Part shown: positions 11,660-21,934 of the stretch, piece after piece
How the letters are laid out: each line of letters opens with the position of its first letter
How positions within the stretch are numbered: the stretch's first letter is position 1
NCBI GenBank assembly: GCA_020726505.1
Contig: JAHLEZ010000003.1
Coordinates: 930,001-994,000 of the forward strand
Direction: 5' to 3'
DNA from: Leptodontidium sp. MPI-SDFR-AT-0119
Taxonomy: Eukaryota > Ascomycota > Leotiomycetes > Helotiales > Leptodontidiaceae
Length of the DNA: 64,000 nt
Made by a program: the position numbers and the translations under genes
Notes under the pieces: model-generated
The model's database searches: none
What the model was told of the DNA's origin: nothing
The model's input: the letters and a program-made list of their open reading frames with translations, nothing else

Positions 11660-11686
11660 CATACTATTTGGGAACTAAATAGTATG
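11660..11686. repeat. perfect 10-bp inverted repeat with 7-nt loop
   Basis: catactattt at 11660-11669 is the exact reverse complement of aaatagtatg at 11677-11686. It could form a hairpin or be a palindromic protein site. It is not next to a gene end, so a terminator role is not supported. Confidence 0.75.
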
Positions 11687-12198
11687 CCTTGGAGGAGGCC
11701 ATTTCGTGAAATGGAAGTAGGATATTAGTGTTGCGCGATCTCGCTGGGATTTTGTAAAGTTTCAGTCTACGAAGAGTTGGATGTGTTGGTGTTGATCACG
11801 GTTGAGACTCTGGCTGTGCTGGCGTCAAGATGCTCACTTTCTGGGTGGTGTAGTAGATTTTGATACTTGGCTTAGTCCATCCTACTAAATAGTCCCATCA
11901 GAGAGTATGAGGCAGGGCAATTCCAATTTGAGCTAGCGTGGGAAGTTTGTGCCTGATAGACGGGAGTGAGCGAGGTGGAGATAAGCCGCTTGATGTAAAC
12001 AACCCTTTTCTTTCTCCAACTTCACCTTCCTCCATCCTCAATTGGAAAACAACAGAACAGGACAGATCGCGCCACCAACTTCGGCGTGCACTCTCAAAGT
12101 CATGACGCAAATTCGAGGAGACACGATCTCTCCACACCTTCACACCATCACAACACCAAATCCCAGACACCTCGGAGTTCAATCCTCCAACGACAACA

Positions 12199-12929
12199 AT
12201 GGCGTCTCTCGCGATGATCCCCAAGAAACCTACTGCGGTAGAGTTCCTCAAGTAAGACCCACTAAGAAGCCACAAACTCACCTTCAAAGAGACTGAACTG
12301 ACACGCGACACATCAGGTTGATGTCCGGCCCTAAAGTCGATGTCATCGTCGGTAAAGACAAGAAGCATTACAGCCTGCCCAAGGATTTGTTATGCTACCA
12401 CTCGAGATACTTCGACCGCTGCTTCAACGGTGGATTCAAAGAGGCTGAGGAGCAGAAGCTGGAGTTGCTGGAAGATAGCGTTGAGGACTTCGAAATTCTT
12501 TTTGAGTTCATGCTTCAGGGCTCAGTTCCCGACGTCATCCACACTCGAGGCACTGTTGCGACGTGTATGGACATGATCGCATACGCCGACAAGTTCGCAA
12601 TGGGAGAGGCATTCTGCGAGCTACTCTGCGACGGGATGACAACAGTCTTGGAAAACCATGCAACAAAGAGTCATCACTTGGCCATGCGCATCTCCCCGGC
12701 AGATATCCAGCTTGTCTTTCGTCTTACTCGCGCCGGTAGCCCACTTAGAGCACTGCTCGCAAAGGATGTTCTATCTTACACGGGTATTAAGGGCAACGAC
12801 CAGATTTTCCGGGATGTTGAAAAGGAAATTCCAGAATTTGCTCTCGAGATGCTGCAACAGATCCGACTGAGCATTCCATACGGCAGTAGGTGGATTGATC
12901 CGTTTAGTGGAAAGATGAGAAAGGGTTGA
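12199..12929 (+). CDS. BTB/POZ domain protein (tandem paralogue 4)
   Basis: Two exons, 12199-12251 and 12317-12929, give 221 residues. The ATG has context acaATGgc and the phase-2 intron sits right before the Leu-Met-Ser that opens the BTB core, as in paralogues 2 and 3. This is the best-preserved family member. The core is GPKVDVIVGKDKKHYSLPKDLL then YHSRYFDRCFNGGFKE (strand, helix pair and the conserved Asp/Tyr region). It continues with DFEILFEFMLQG, a helical segment CMDMIAYADKFAMGEAF, and a C-terminal block (RLTRAGSPLRALLAKDVLSY, FALEMLQQIRLSI, WIDPFSG). It lacks Kelch, MATH or BACK-like extensions that would suggest a known BTB class. Function beyond protein interaction is not visible. 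Confidence 0.82.
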
Positions 12930-13050
12930 AACTGCGCTGGGTCATTACAGGATTACATTCCCGTTGTTTGCTGCACCAACACTTGCACCAATCTCCGAGG
13001 GATCTTTCAAGGCGACACACCACAGGCTTTCAATGCTCGGAGGGAAAATT

Positions 13051-13140
13051 GCAGGATGGTACTTTTCGTTGAATTCGGTTGATATCGAAGGATTAGAGGA
13101 AGGAAATGCAAACTATGTGCACTGCCACTACGCTGCTCAA
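13051..13140 (+). repeat. degenerate direct repeat, copy 1
   Basis: Begins gcaggatggtac, contains ggttgatatcgaagga, and ends gctgctcaa. The same order of blocks recurs 188 bp downstream. It overlaps a short ORF encoding GWYFSLNSVDIEG, and copy 2 encodes GWYFLLNWVDIEG. The translations are similar, but selection on protein is not proven. Confidence 0.7.
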
Positions 13141-13238
13141 GGTCGTGCAACGTCCCGCCGCGAGCGGCACTTTCACTATTCTCTGATAGATATTTCCAGC
13201 AATACGACTCGGACTTTCGGAGTGTGGGAGCAAGAATG

Positions 13239-13330
13239 GCAGGATGGTACTTTTTATTGAATTGGGTTGATATCGAAGGATCGGGGGAAGAAGATGCACG
13301 CTTTATATGCAATGCCTCTACTTTGCTCAA
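13239..13330 (+). repeat. degenerate direct repeat, copy 2
   Basis: Second copy of the block starting at 13051, with scattered substitutions and small indels (gcaggatggtac, then ggttgatatcgaagga, then tttgctcaa). Confidence 0.7.
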
Positions 13331-13389
13331 GGAAGCGCAAAACGACGGAGAAATGAAGCAACCCCAATGCAAACAAAGCCTAAACCACT

Positions 13390-14261
13390 CTAGACCTTCA
13401 TCTCAACCAAACCGTGCTTCCAGACAGTGACGAAAGGAGTGACACCATCCTCACGGTAGTTCATAAGGATAACCCTGCTATCGTCAGTATGCTATGCTAT
13501 TATGTAGGAGATTCGGTGATTTTGGAGTCAGTCTTACATTCCGTCGGGGTCCATCGACTCGCCAATGTAGAAATCGTAGTCTTTGAAGTTGGCGACAATC
13601 TTCTTGGCGTAGGATTGGGCACCCTTCTCGAAAGCGGTGATGGTCTCCTCTGATGCATTCTTCTCCTTCAAAGCCTCCTTGACCTTCTTCATGTAGCCTG
13701 CTAGCGTGTTAGGAAGAGATTTCGTATGGAAGGGGAGGGGTGGGACGTACCCTTAAGATGGCTGAGATACGACTTCTTGTCGAATGTGGTGGAGTTCAGG
13801 CGGAAAGAGTTGACGACGTTGTTGACCTGAACGGCTCCATCCTCGACACCCTCCTCAGCCTCCTCAGCAGATGCGTTGGCACCGGTGTCTGTATCCCCGT
13901 ATCAGCGATATTGCTTCCTTCCTTCCTCCTTCTCCTGCTCAAACTAACAAGGGCGGGCGTATACGTACTGACTTCGACAGCGCCGAGGGTAATCATGGCG
14001 CAGTCGACCTCGTACACGACACCATCGACCTCCTTCAAATCGTAGGAGTCGGAGATGATCTCGTCACCAGTGATAATATCCTATTTACCATGCGCAGTCA
14101 GTAAGTGATCCCATACAGTATACCCAATACCCAAGTTACCCCCCACATGTTCTCCAACTCCACTTGTGACGATCGAGTTCGCAGAAGCGGGGTTGTTCTG
14201 GCAGACAGAATGGAACGCTGGGTCGGCTTGGACAGGCGGCTCTTACCTTGAAAATGATCAT
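13390..14261 (-). CDS. translationally controlled tumour protein (TCTP) homologue
   Basis: Five exons on the minus strand: 14261-14247, 14080-13969, 13888-13751, 13697-13538, 13474-13390. They give 169 residues, the usual TCTP length. Exon 1 encodes only MIIFK. The protein then reads [20 protein letters not shown] and [11 protein letters not shown], an acidic loop ([15 protein letters not shown]), and [20 protein letters not shown]. It continues with the helical hairpin [13 protein letters not shown] to [20 protein letters not shown], and ends [22 protein letters not shown] is an abundant cytosolic, microtubule- and Ca2+-associated protein linked to growth control; in yeast it is TMA19. All introns have GT-AG ends and keep frame. 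The gene is convergent with the BTB array. High confidence in identity. Confidence 0.95.
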
Positions 14262-15046
14262 ATTTGCGGTTTGGTGTTTGGAGTATGTGTGAGGATTTGT
14301 TGGAGGGATTGAGATAGAGGGAAATCTTAATCTGCAATTCTGAGGTGGGTGGGCTGGACTGGACTGGGAAAAATCGACGGAGTTTGTGGAGGGGCAGAGA
14401 TGGCGCTTGCGGGATTGGGTTAGCACGGGAGATAGAGTGATTGCCTGAAAGTCTCAGGCATCAATAAATACTTTGCCACATGGACGGGATTCCAGCCAAG
14501 GGAATCTGCGCAAGGTGGAATGGAATGAATGCATGAGGTGAGCATGTGCATGAGGCTGGTGGGGCTGAATGGGAAAAGGAGTGATGGAATGGAATCAATC
14601 GTGCAACTTGAAGCGGTCAAAAGGGGATTCATTCCTACTTCCAAAATAGTAATTAAACAGCAACAACAATAAGAACAACAATAAGAACGACAACGAGGAA
14701 CACAGAGCTTTCTCTCATTTTGGACGAACTCTGTAGGACTTTCACTGATTCTTAACTGCCAAAAAGTCAGGAGGCTCTTGAACAGGAGATCGCGGGATTG
14801 ACGGATACAAAAAGCTTAAGCGAGATTTGATAGGACGCCGATTACAGTAGGGATTGTGGCGTGTGAGTTGGGTTGAGTGCTGTACTGTCGTGAGTGAGAT
14901 CACGATTCCCGCCATCATACAAAACAAACTCACTCCACTTCACTTCTCTCCCTCTCTTCTCTTTTGCACCTTCCTCCGAATTCGACACTCCTTCGTGCGC
15001 ACCACGATAACTGCCTGCCTGCCATTCCTACCTAAATCCAAATACC
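14262..15046. other. divergent promoter region between TCTP and SUR2
   Basis: Shared intergenic stretch from which TCTP (minus) and SUR2 (plus) are transcribed. It contains a CAA/GAACAA-rich simple stretch at about 14655-14700 and CT-rich sequence before the SUR2 ATG. No coding sequence supported. Confidence 0.55.
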
Positions 15047-16228
15047 ATGGCCAACATCAGAGTTGCTGCCAACGCTTCTGCGATGAATGATCTTCCACCG
15101 CTGCCCGCCTATACGCTCTCTCCGGTGCAGCCGCTCATCTCCTTCCTCCCCGACTTCTACCTCTGCCTGATTGTCCCAGTCGCCGTGTACTGGGTCGTGT
15201 CTATGTTCTTTCACCTCATCGATGTCTACGATGTCTGGCCGCAATACAGACTCCATACCCCCGCCGAAATCCTCAAGAGAAACCATGTCTCCCGATATGA
15301 AGTGGCACGCGACGTTATCGTACAGCAGATTATCCAGACCGTAGTCGGGGCAATACTCGCACTCACCGAGCCAGAGGATATGTTTGGGAAGGAGGAATAT
15401 GACATTGCTTCTTGGGCTACGAGGATACGCATTGCGCAAAGGGCTCTGCCGCAGCTTCTTGGGTTGATCGGTCTCAATGCCGCTGCCATCTCCAAGAACA
15501 TGTCTGGCACACACCCTGTGTTGGCGGGGGTTCTTGCTGGAGGACGATACCCCTCTCTGAGCGTTGGGTTAGATGTTGTCAGTGGATCGCCAGTGGCTTC
15601 ATTTGCCAGCTGGGAGATCATTGCTGCAAAGGCTCTGTATTGGTACATTGTGCCTGCGGTGCAATTCTTGGTCGCCATTGTCATCGTGGATACTTGGCAA
15701 TACTTCCTTCATCGTGCTATGCATGTCAACAAGTGGCTCTACAGTATGCCCCCTCCTCCATCTTTGGTTTTGAATTGAAAGTTCCTTTTCCTTTACTAAC
15801 AGGATCCAGCAACCTTCCACTCTAGACATCACCGTCTCTACGTCCCCTACGCATACGGAGCGCTCTACAACCACCCCTTCGAAGGCTTCCTCCTCGACAC
15901 CCTCGGCGCAAGCATAGCATACAAAGTAGCAGGCCTAACACCCCGCCAAGGCATGGTCTTCTTCGGCGCCTCAACACTAAAGACCGTCGACGACCACTGC
16001 GGCTACGCACTCCCCTGGGATCCCATCCAACACATCACCAGCAACAACGCCGGATACCACGACATCCACCACCAGAGCTGGGGCATCAAGACGAATTTCT
16101 CGCAGCCCTTCTTTACCTTCTGGGATGGGTTACTGGGGACGATGTGGAAGGGAGACACGACATCACGATATGCGCGGGACAGAAAGACAGCGCAGTTCAA
16201 GGTCGATGCTGAGAAAGTGGAATTGTGA
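15047..16228 (+). CDS. SUR2: sphingolipid C4-hydroxylase (SUR2 family, fatty acid hydroxylase superfamily)
   Basis: Two exons, 15047-15743 and 15810-16228, give 371 residues. The 66-nt phase-1 intron has a ctaac branch site; the acceptor at 15809, not the nearer cag at 15802, keeps the frame. The enzyme is an ER membrane di-iron protein that hydroxylates dihydrosphingosine/dihydroceramide at C4 to make phytosphingosine/phytoceramide. Hydrophobic segments lie at about 35-58 and 195-218. The histidine boxes are HRAMH (222-226), HSRHH (236-240, rebuilt across the intron) and HDIHH (about 316-320), with NHPFEG and TVDDHCGY as typical SUR2 context. The start is in good context (accATGgc). It is divergent from TCTP. 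Confidence 0.93.
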
Positions 16229-16404
16229 GGATCCCTTCCTACAATGATGCAAGAGGGATTGTTATTGTACTATATCGAAGATACTGCGATGCGGCATTAC
16301 TGGGGATTGGCTCACTTCCTTGTCATTCGTTTTTACACGAGGAGTGTTCTTTTTTGGGGGGTCGGCGGTTCGAATTCGGGTTGGATTGTGTGGGATGGGC
16401 GTTT

Positions 16405-16405
<1 letters not shown>

Positions 16406-16444
<39 letters not shown>
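16406..16444. repeat. (GT)n microsatellite
   Basis: About 19 uninterrupted GT units, roughly 180 bp downstream of the SUR2 stop codon. Confidence 0.95.
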
Positions 16445-16445
<1 letters not shown>

Positions 16446-16769
16446 ATGAGCTTGCTTGACTGCTTGATTTGTGTATAAATACATCTGCAGACAGACATGG
16501 GAAATGGCTCGTCTGTCTATCTTGCGAGGCCGGAGGGTGCTGGATACCTAATAATCATAATAATATACCTATTTCCTAGTTTTGTCCTGTTGATCTAGCT
16601 CGTCTACACCACATCTCATCTTGCACGCTGCTTCTCCGTATTGTCCATGTGCTGCTCGCCCCGTCAACCAGATCATCGGGATCGAATTTACCATAGGGGC
16701 ATGGAACCTCAGGAAGAGATGCAGTAGAATAGAGTAGAGTCTACCGAAACCGAGGAGAGGTTTTTCGAG

Positions 16770-16795
16770 TCATTCATTCATTCATTCATTCATTC
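16770..16795. repeat. (ATTC)n microsatellite
   Basis: About six ATTC units in the intergenic region downstream of SUR2. Confidence 0.9.
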
Positions 16796-19700
16796 GTGGC
16801 GTTACAGTATTCTTGAACTCGGCCCTCTTTGCCTCCTTACCTCCCTCTCTCCTTATTCTTTTTCTCAGACAGTACACAGATAGTACAGAATAGAATAGAA
16901 TATACATAGCATACATAGCATACACTTTCAACCGAAACTAATCTGAGGAAACTTTTCCCCCGTCCCCTTCCTTACCCTATTGAGATGAGATGCGAATGAG
17001 GAAAAGAAGTAAGAAGTTGAAAGTGGGAAAAGTTAATCGGGCTTTACGGCTGTACGGTACGGCTGTACTTTCGTACAGTCGGATTTTTTAAGATCGATCG
17101 ATCGATGGATGGATAGGTAGATAGACATTTGTGATGGTATGGTATGGTATGGCAGGGTATATTATGCTTTCTTAAGGGGAAAGGGGAAGGGGGAAAGTTA
17201 ACTTATGTGTGAAATTTGAGTTTTGGGGATTTAGGATTTGGGTTTTTGGATGGATGATTAGTAATGTGTAATCTTTAAGGTATTGGACTGTAAAGTTACG
17301 TCTGATGTGAGTTTGTGAGGTTGTGAGATCAGATGCGAAGGAGGAGAGGAGGAGAGTCATGTATTCACGGTGCTGACTCGTAGCGCTGGTTCGTCTTGTG
17401 TGTTGTGTGTGTCTGTGAGAGAGGAAGAGGTGGTGGGAGGTAGGGAGGGAGGGTGACATGTTTCATGTGTGTACTGTACCTCAGGTCATCTCATACTTTT
17501 GAACTAAGTATCTTTCTTGTGTTCGTGGGTTCTTGGGTTCCTGGGCTCGGGCCCTGGGAAGAGGGGATGGCGTGATGAGTTGTGATGTGATGTGGTGAGA
17601 TGGGATGGGATGGGATGATATGGGATGGCGTGAAGGAACTCTTGTTCAATCACCTGATTATCGTACTGCTTTGAAGACCTGAGATGGTAGCATGATTTTT
17701 GAGAGAATTCATGAGGGGGATCGTCATATCCCACCGTTCTCCTTTCCTCTATCCTGTACCGAGATTCTGGGAATCACTACATACATACTACGTAGTACAC
17801 ATGTGGCAGACGTCGTACCACTCACTATCCAGCTCACCTCCACTCTCTCACAATTTGTAATGTTCGTCCCAGGTGTTGGGTAAGTGACATGATGTAGGTA
17901 ACGAGGTGACATAGGTACACTATACCACCGAACCAATATAGAATATATAACGGAACCCACTGAAGTAGAAGACACGTTTCCATTGAGTGCGGACGTGGTA
18001 CAGATAGATGTACAAGCACGGCGTCTGTCTATCATACATCGGGAGAATTGACGTTCAACAGCATTCGTTTCTACCATGCGTTTCTTGGTCCCCAGCACCG
18101 CAGTGCAGCAGTGCAGGATCCTCGTGGCCGGAGTATCACGAGCTGGAATACATTCTCTTGAGTCACTCACTCACTGTTCTTCTTGGCTGTGTCAGCCGTG
18201 GAGAAGATCGTAGGATGACGCAAGGACTTGCCGATATCGTCCATAGCTGGATCGGTGTAGATGCCAGGAATGATTCGCGTTAAGTTGCCTAGACGTGGGT
18301 ATGAAAATGGATATGAAAATTGGTATGGCTATAAATGTAGATGTCTCGCGTGCTTGAATACAGCGCGACGTGTGGATGGGAATAGCCGGAAGGGAAACAG
18401 TAAACAAACAGCCAGCTAAAGGGATGAATAAACAAAGAAGCGGGTATGCGGTATACGTAGTACGTATAACGGACTCAAGGGGAAAATGAATAGGGGTGGA
18501 TGCTGGAAAGAAAACCCATGCAGCACTGTACCTGTACATTTGTCAACTTGACGCGAGCTGCGAGCCTGGAGCCGGCATTTTGAATGTTGGAATATATAAA
18601 CAGGGTATGGGATTTTGCGGAAGTAATGACCGCCAAGTACCATAGGAGTACAAATAAGCAATCAATTAATGAGATAATGCTGGAGGAGATGCCGTGTACG
18701 GTACACAAATGAATTTCCGGTCAAGGTACCATACGGAGGTAGTTTGTTCTGTTCAACATGACACCAGGCTGAATCCCGAATTCTCGGGTGCTGGAATCGA
18801 ACAAACTTGCATTGTTTGCGAAGGAATTGCCGAACTGGACACAAATTCAATTCAATAGGATATTTGGCCTCCGGGATTGACGGATTTGATGTTTGTTGTT
18901 CCTGTAACGGGTAGATTGTTGGCGAGATTTTTAGGGAGAGGAAGGATTGGAAGAGAGAGTTTTAGGGAGTGAAATTAAGGATGTGGTGGAATGAGGTAAC
19001 ATCCAACGTAAGTTTAAGTGCTAAGCAGAGATGAGAGGGAGAATGACGGGATGGAAAAAGAGGAGATGAGATGAGATGAGATTATGACGCATAATCTGCG
19101 ATCCCATCTCGCGGGCGGGAATCAGAACAAAAAAGAACTCAACACAACATTCTCGTAGCACAGGTATCACACGATAGGACTCAGGAGAAACAAAACTTCG
19201 GACCAGTAGATGTCGCGCTCGCTTGGCCTCGCATCAGCAGTAGCAGGAGCAGGCATCCAAAGCCGAAAATAAACATCTGACATCAGATTATCAAGCTTCT
19301 GAAACAAGCCAGGAAGTCAGAAGGAGAAACCTAAATCTAAACCCAAACATAAACACAAAAGAAAGAAAAGGTAAAATAAGACAATGAGGTACCGTCTGGT
19401 AAGAGTCCGAACCTCAAACTTTGAAACATTACGGTGGCTTTCTGTGCTGCGCTGTCTTTTTCTGTCTCAAAACTTTCATACCAATCGAGCACTTCGAAGC
19501 CGAAGATCCGGCTGACGAGAGGAAAGAGGGGGAGTGAGTGAGTTCTAAGACCCCCACTGGAGAATTGTAACTTTGAAGAGATTTTATTTTGAATTGAGAC
19601 CAGCGACTCTCAGACTCGCTGCACACGTCGTTGGCTGGGAAATGCACAGAGATGGGATCCGTTCATTTAAACAAGGTGGAAGGTGGGTAATAGGGGGGGT

Positions 19701-21934
19701 TCGAACAGGGCGCTTAAAAATGAGTGAGGACCAATCATGAGGCTTGGGTCTGAATCCTTTTGTTATTCGCTACCGTTGATCAAGGCGGCAGAGGCAGAGC
19801 ACGAGCAGAACCGCAAGAGAAATAGGAAGCAGGGCAGAGCAGAGGAGGGAAATCAGATCAAATCAAATTGATAAGATTTAACCAAACCATCATACTGTAC
19901 CAAGCAAGTGTCTGTCAGTAAGTAATCTTGCTAAACTGCTTTGAGGCAAGGGGATATGTCACCATCATGGTCTGCACCTCTAAATTCGCTCGTCAGCCAC
20001 GTTCTGCTGGTGACCAATGAGGCACAACAGGGCACAACACATGGCTGGAATTGGGGTTTACTTGTTCCCGAACAGGCTTGGTACAGGCTGAGTGAACAAG
20101 GTTGAAGATGATCTGACCGCGGGCGTGGGCCATACAGATTTACCGAGATGTCTGCACGATGGACGGACGACCGTCAGAGTGCGCCTCTGAAAGTGAAGCC
20201 TCTCTCTCATTGGCAAAAGGAGGGAATCCGAATTGATACTTTATTGGTTCAGGGGACGTGGAAGGCACAGTATCTCCCTCTCATATTATCTCATCTTAGT
20301 ATCATTTACTTTGAAGAGAGACTTGGACGACGTGGACGAGTGACAGTCCAGTCGACATATTTCAGATGGCATATTCGAAACATCTATCCAGCCTTGCTAG
20401 CAACCTTTTACCTGGGTAATCCATCGCCTGTCAGTCATGCCTTCATGCACCCGTCCTGCCGTCATCCAGTGTGCCTCCTGTCGTCCAGCGGTTGGGTCCA
20501 GCTGGGTGCTTGGCTGGCGGTACAGCCTTGCCTTGTTTGATGCATGTTCCTCCTTGTGGCTCTGCTTCAGCTCAGCTCAGATCCTCTGTGCTGTCTCTCA
20601 TCTCGCCTCACCCACTTACTTGCGCCTCTGAGCCTTGCCTTCAACGGACTGCCTATGGCAGCAGGCAAGCTGAGCTGCAACGACAATTTTGTACTATCGA
20701 AAGTGTACGGTAGAGTGAGTATGCCGTGCTCAGAAGCAGGCGCTATTGGGGCCACGATCTTTGAGCTGGCTGCCGCTGCACTCACTCAATGCATTGCACT
20801 TTTGCTCACGGACGGCAAGGCAAGTAAGTTCATGGCATCCCGACCTTTCCTTCCTCTTGTACCCCTTCTTCTTTTCCTCCCTTCCTTTTCTATGCTCGTT
20901 CCTTTTCTTCACAACCGGCAGCAGCATAACACAGCCCTTTCATCCATGCACACAACTTAAACAAACAAACTTTTCTTCTGTCCGAGTCCCATCTCAATTC
21001 AATTCTCCGCAGCACAGGTCATGACCATCAATTAAGCTCGGACGAGAGAGATCCACTATGCATGCAAATGCCTCTTGTCTTTGAGATCCAGATCCACGTC
21101 CAGTCTCCATAATAACCTTACCAACTTCGAGGCGGCTGCCACGGAATTCCACGAGGCTACCAACAACTAGGCGATCGATCGACTAGATCTTGACTCTAGA
21201 CTACTTACTAGACTGATCCTAGCCGACATCCAATCCAATCCAATCCAATCCCATCCCATCCACCTAGACGTCCTCAATTTCTTGTTGTCTCGCCTGTTCC
21301 TCCCGCTTGCTCGCTCATGTCCAAGAGACGTTCCCCGCCATAAAGTCAAGAAGTCACCCTGACCCGGCACCGACTCGTTGATCAAACACCTCCATCGTCA
21401 CCACCGCTGCACTTACCACTCCAACACCTCAGCGCCAAAGGTTTCCCCTTTAACAATGCATCCCATCTCTCAATCATAGTCGGCACATCCAAAACACCAA
21501 CTGCTTCTCGCAAATCTTCCACGCTGGGACTCTAAGCGCTCAATCCGGCAATCCTGGTGATCCTCCCATCACGGCGCTTCCAACACCCCCGAACCGCTCC
21601 ATCACTGGTCCGAAGGAAAGAAGATCACCAAAACTTTCCACCACCCTTCCAAACACACGCGCATCTAAAACCTCGCGGCTATCCCAAACGGATCTGAAGA
21701 CGGCAAGGGAGATTTCCATTCTCACAGTTCGTCCAATCCCTCTGTTCGGTTCCTGGAATCCCAACATTGGCTACCTGAGCATGCAGCCTCCCGCTGCTAC
21801 AAGAACTTGACAAGACCCTCCCAGAAGAAAGGACTTCTTTTCTCGTCGTCGTCGTTGTCATCAACTTCAACGTCCAACAGCAACATAATTTTAATATCTT
21901 CTTGGGCTGGTCCTCGGATTCGAAATACGTCAAA

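Larger units (their letters stand above)
11000..12198. other. 1.2 kb intergenic stretch with small repeats
   Basis: No gene recognised. It contains a 10-bp tandem repeat (11261-11296) and a perfect inverted repeat (11660-11686), both listed separately. The right end is the promoter of the fourth BTB gene. Confidence 0.5.
12930..13389. other. intergenic between BTB paralogue 4 and TCTP, with a degenerate duplication
   Basis: The BTB and TCTP genes converge here. There is no supported gene, but a diverged direct duplication of about 90 bp is present (listed as repeats). Confidence 0.5.
16229..21934. other. 5.7 kb region without a convincing gene
   Basis: Contains simple-sequence runs: (GT)n at about 16406-16444, ATTC repeats at 16770-16795, GATC-type repeats near 17092, and GGTAT and GGGAT runs near 17130 and 17600. 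Many short ORFs exist (for example 20148-20540 and 20544-20960), but they show no domain, no splice support and low-complexity Ser/Pro composition. The right part from about 21400 is likely promoter and 5' UTR of the CBM48 gene. I see no transposon termini or reverse transcriptase or transposase motifs. Confidence 0.5.

Noticed and set aside
20148..20960. Overlapping plus-strand ORFs of 130-138 residues in the large gap
   Set aside because: No domain, no homologous pattern, Ser/Leu-rich pyrimidine-tract translations, two frames equally open.
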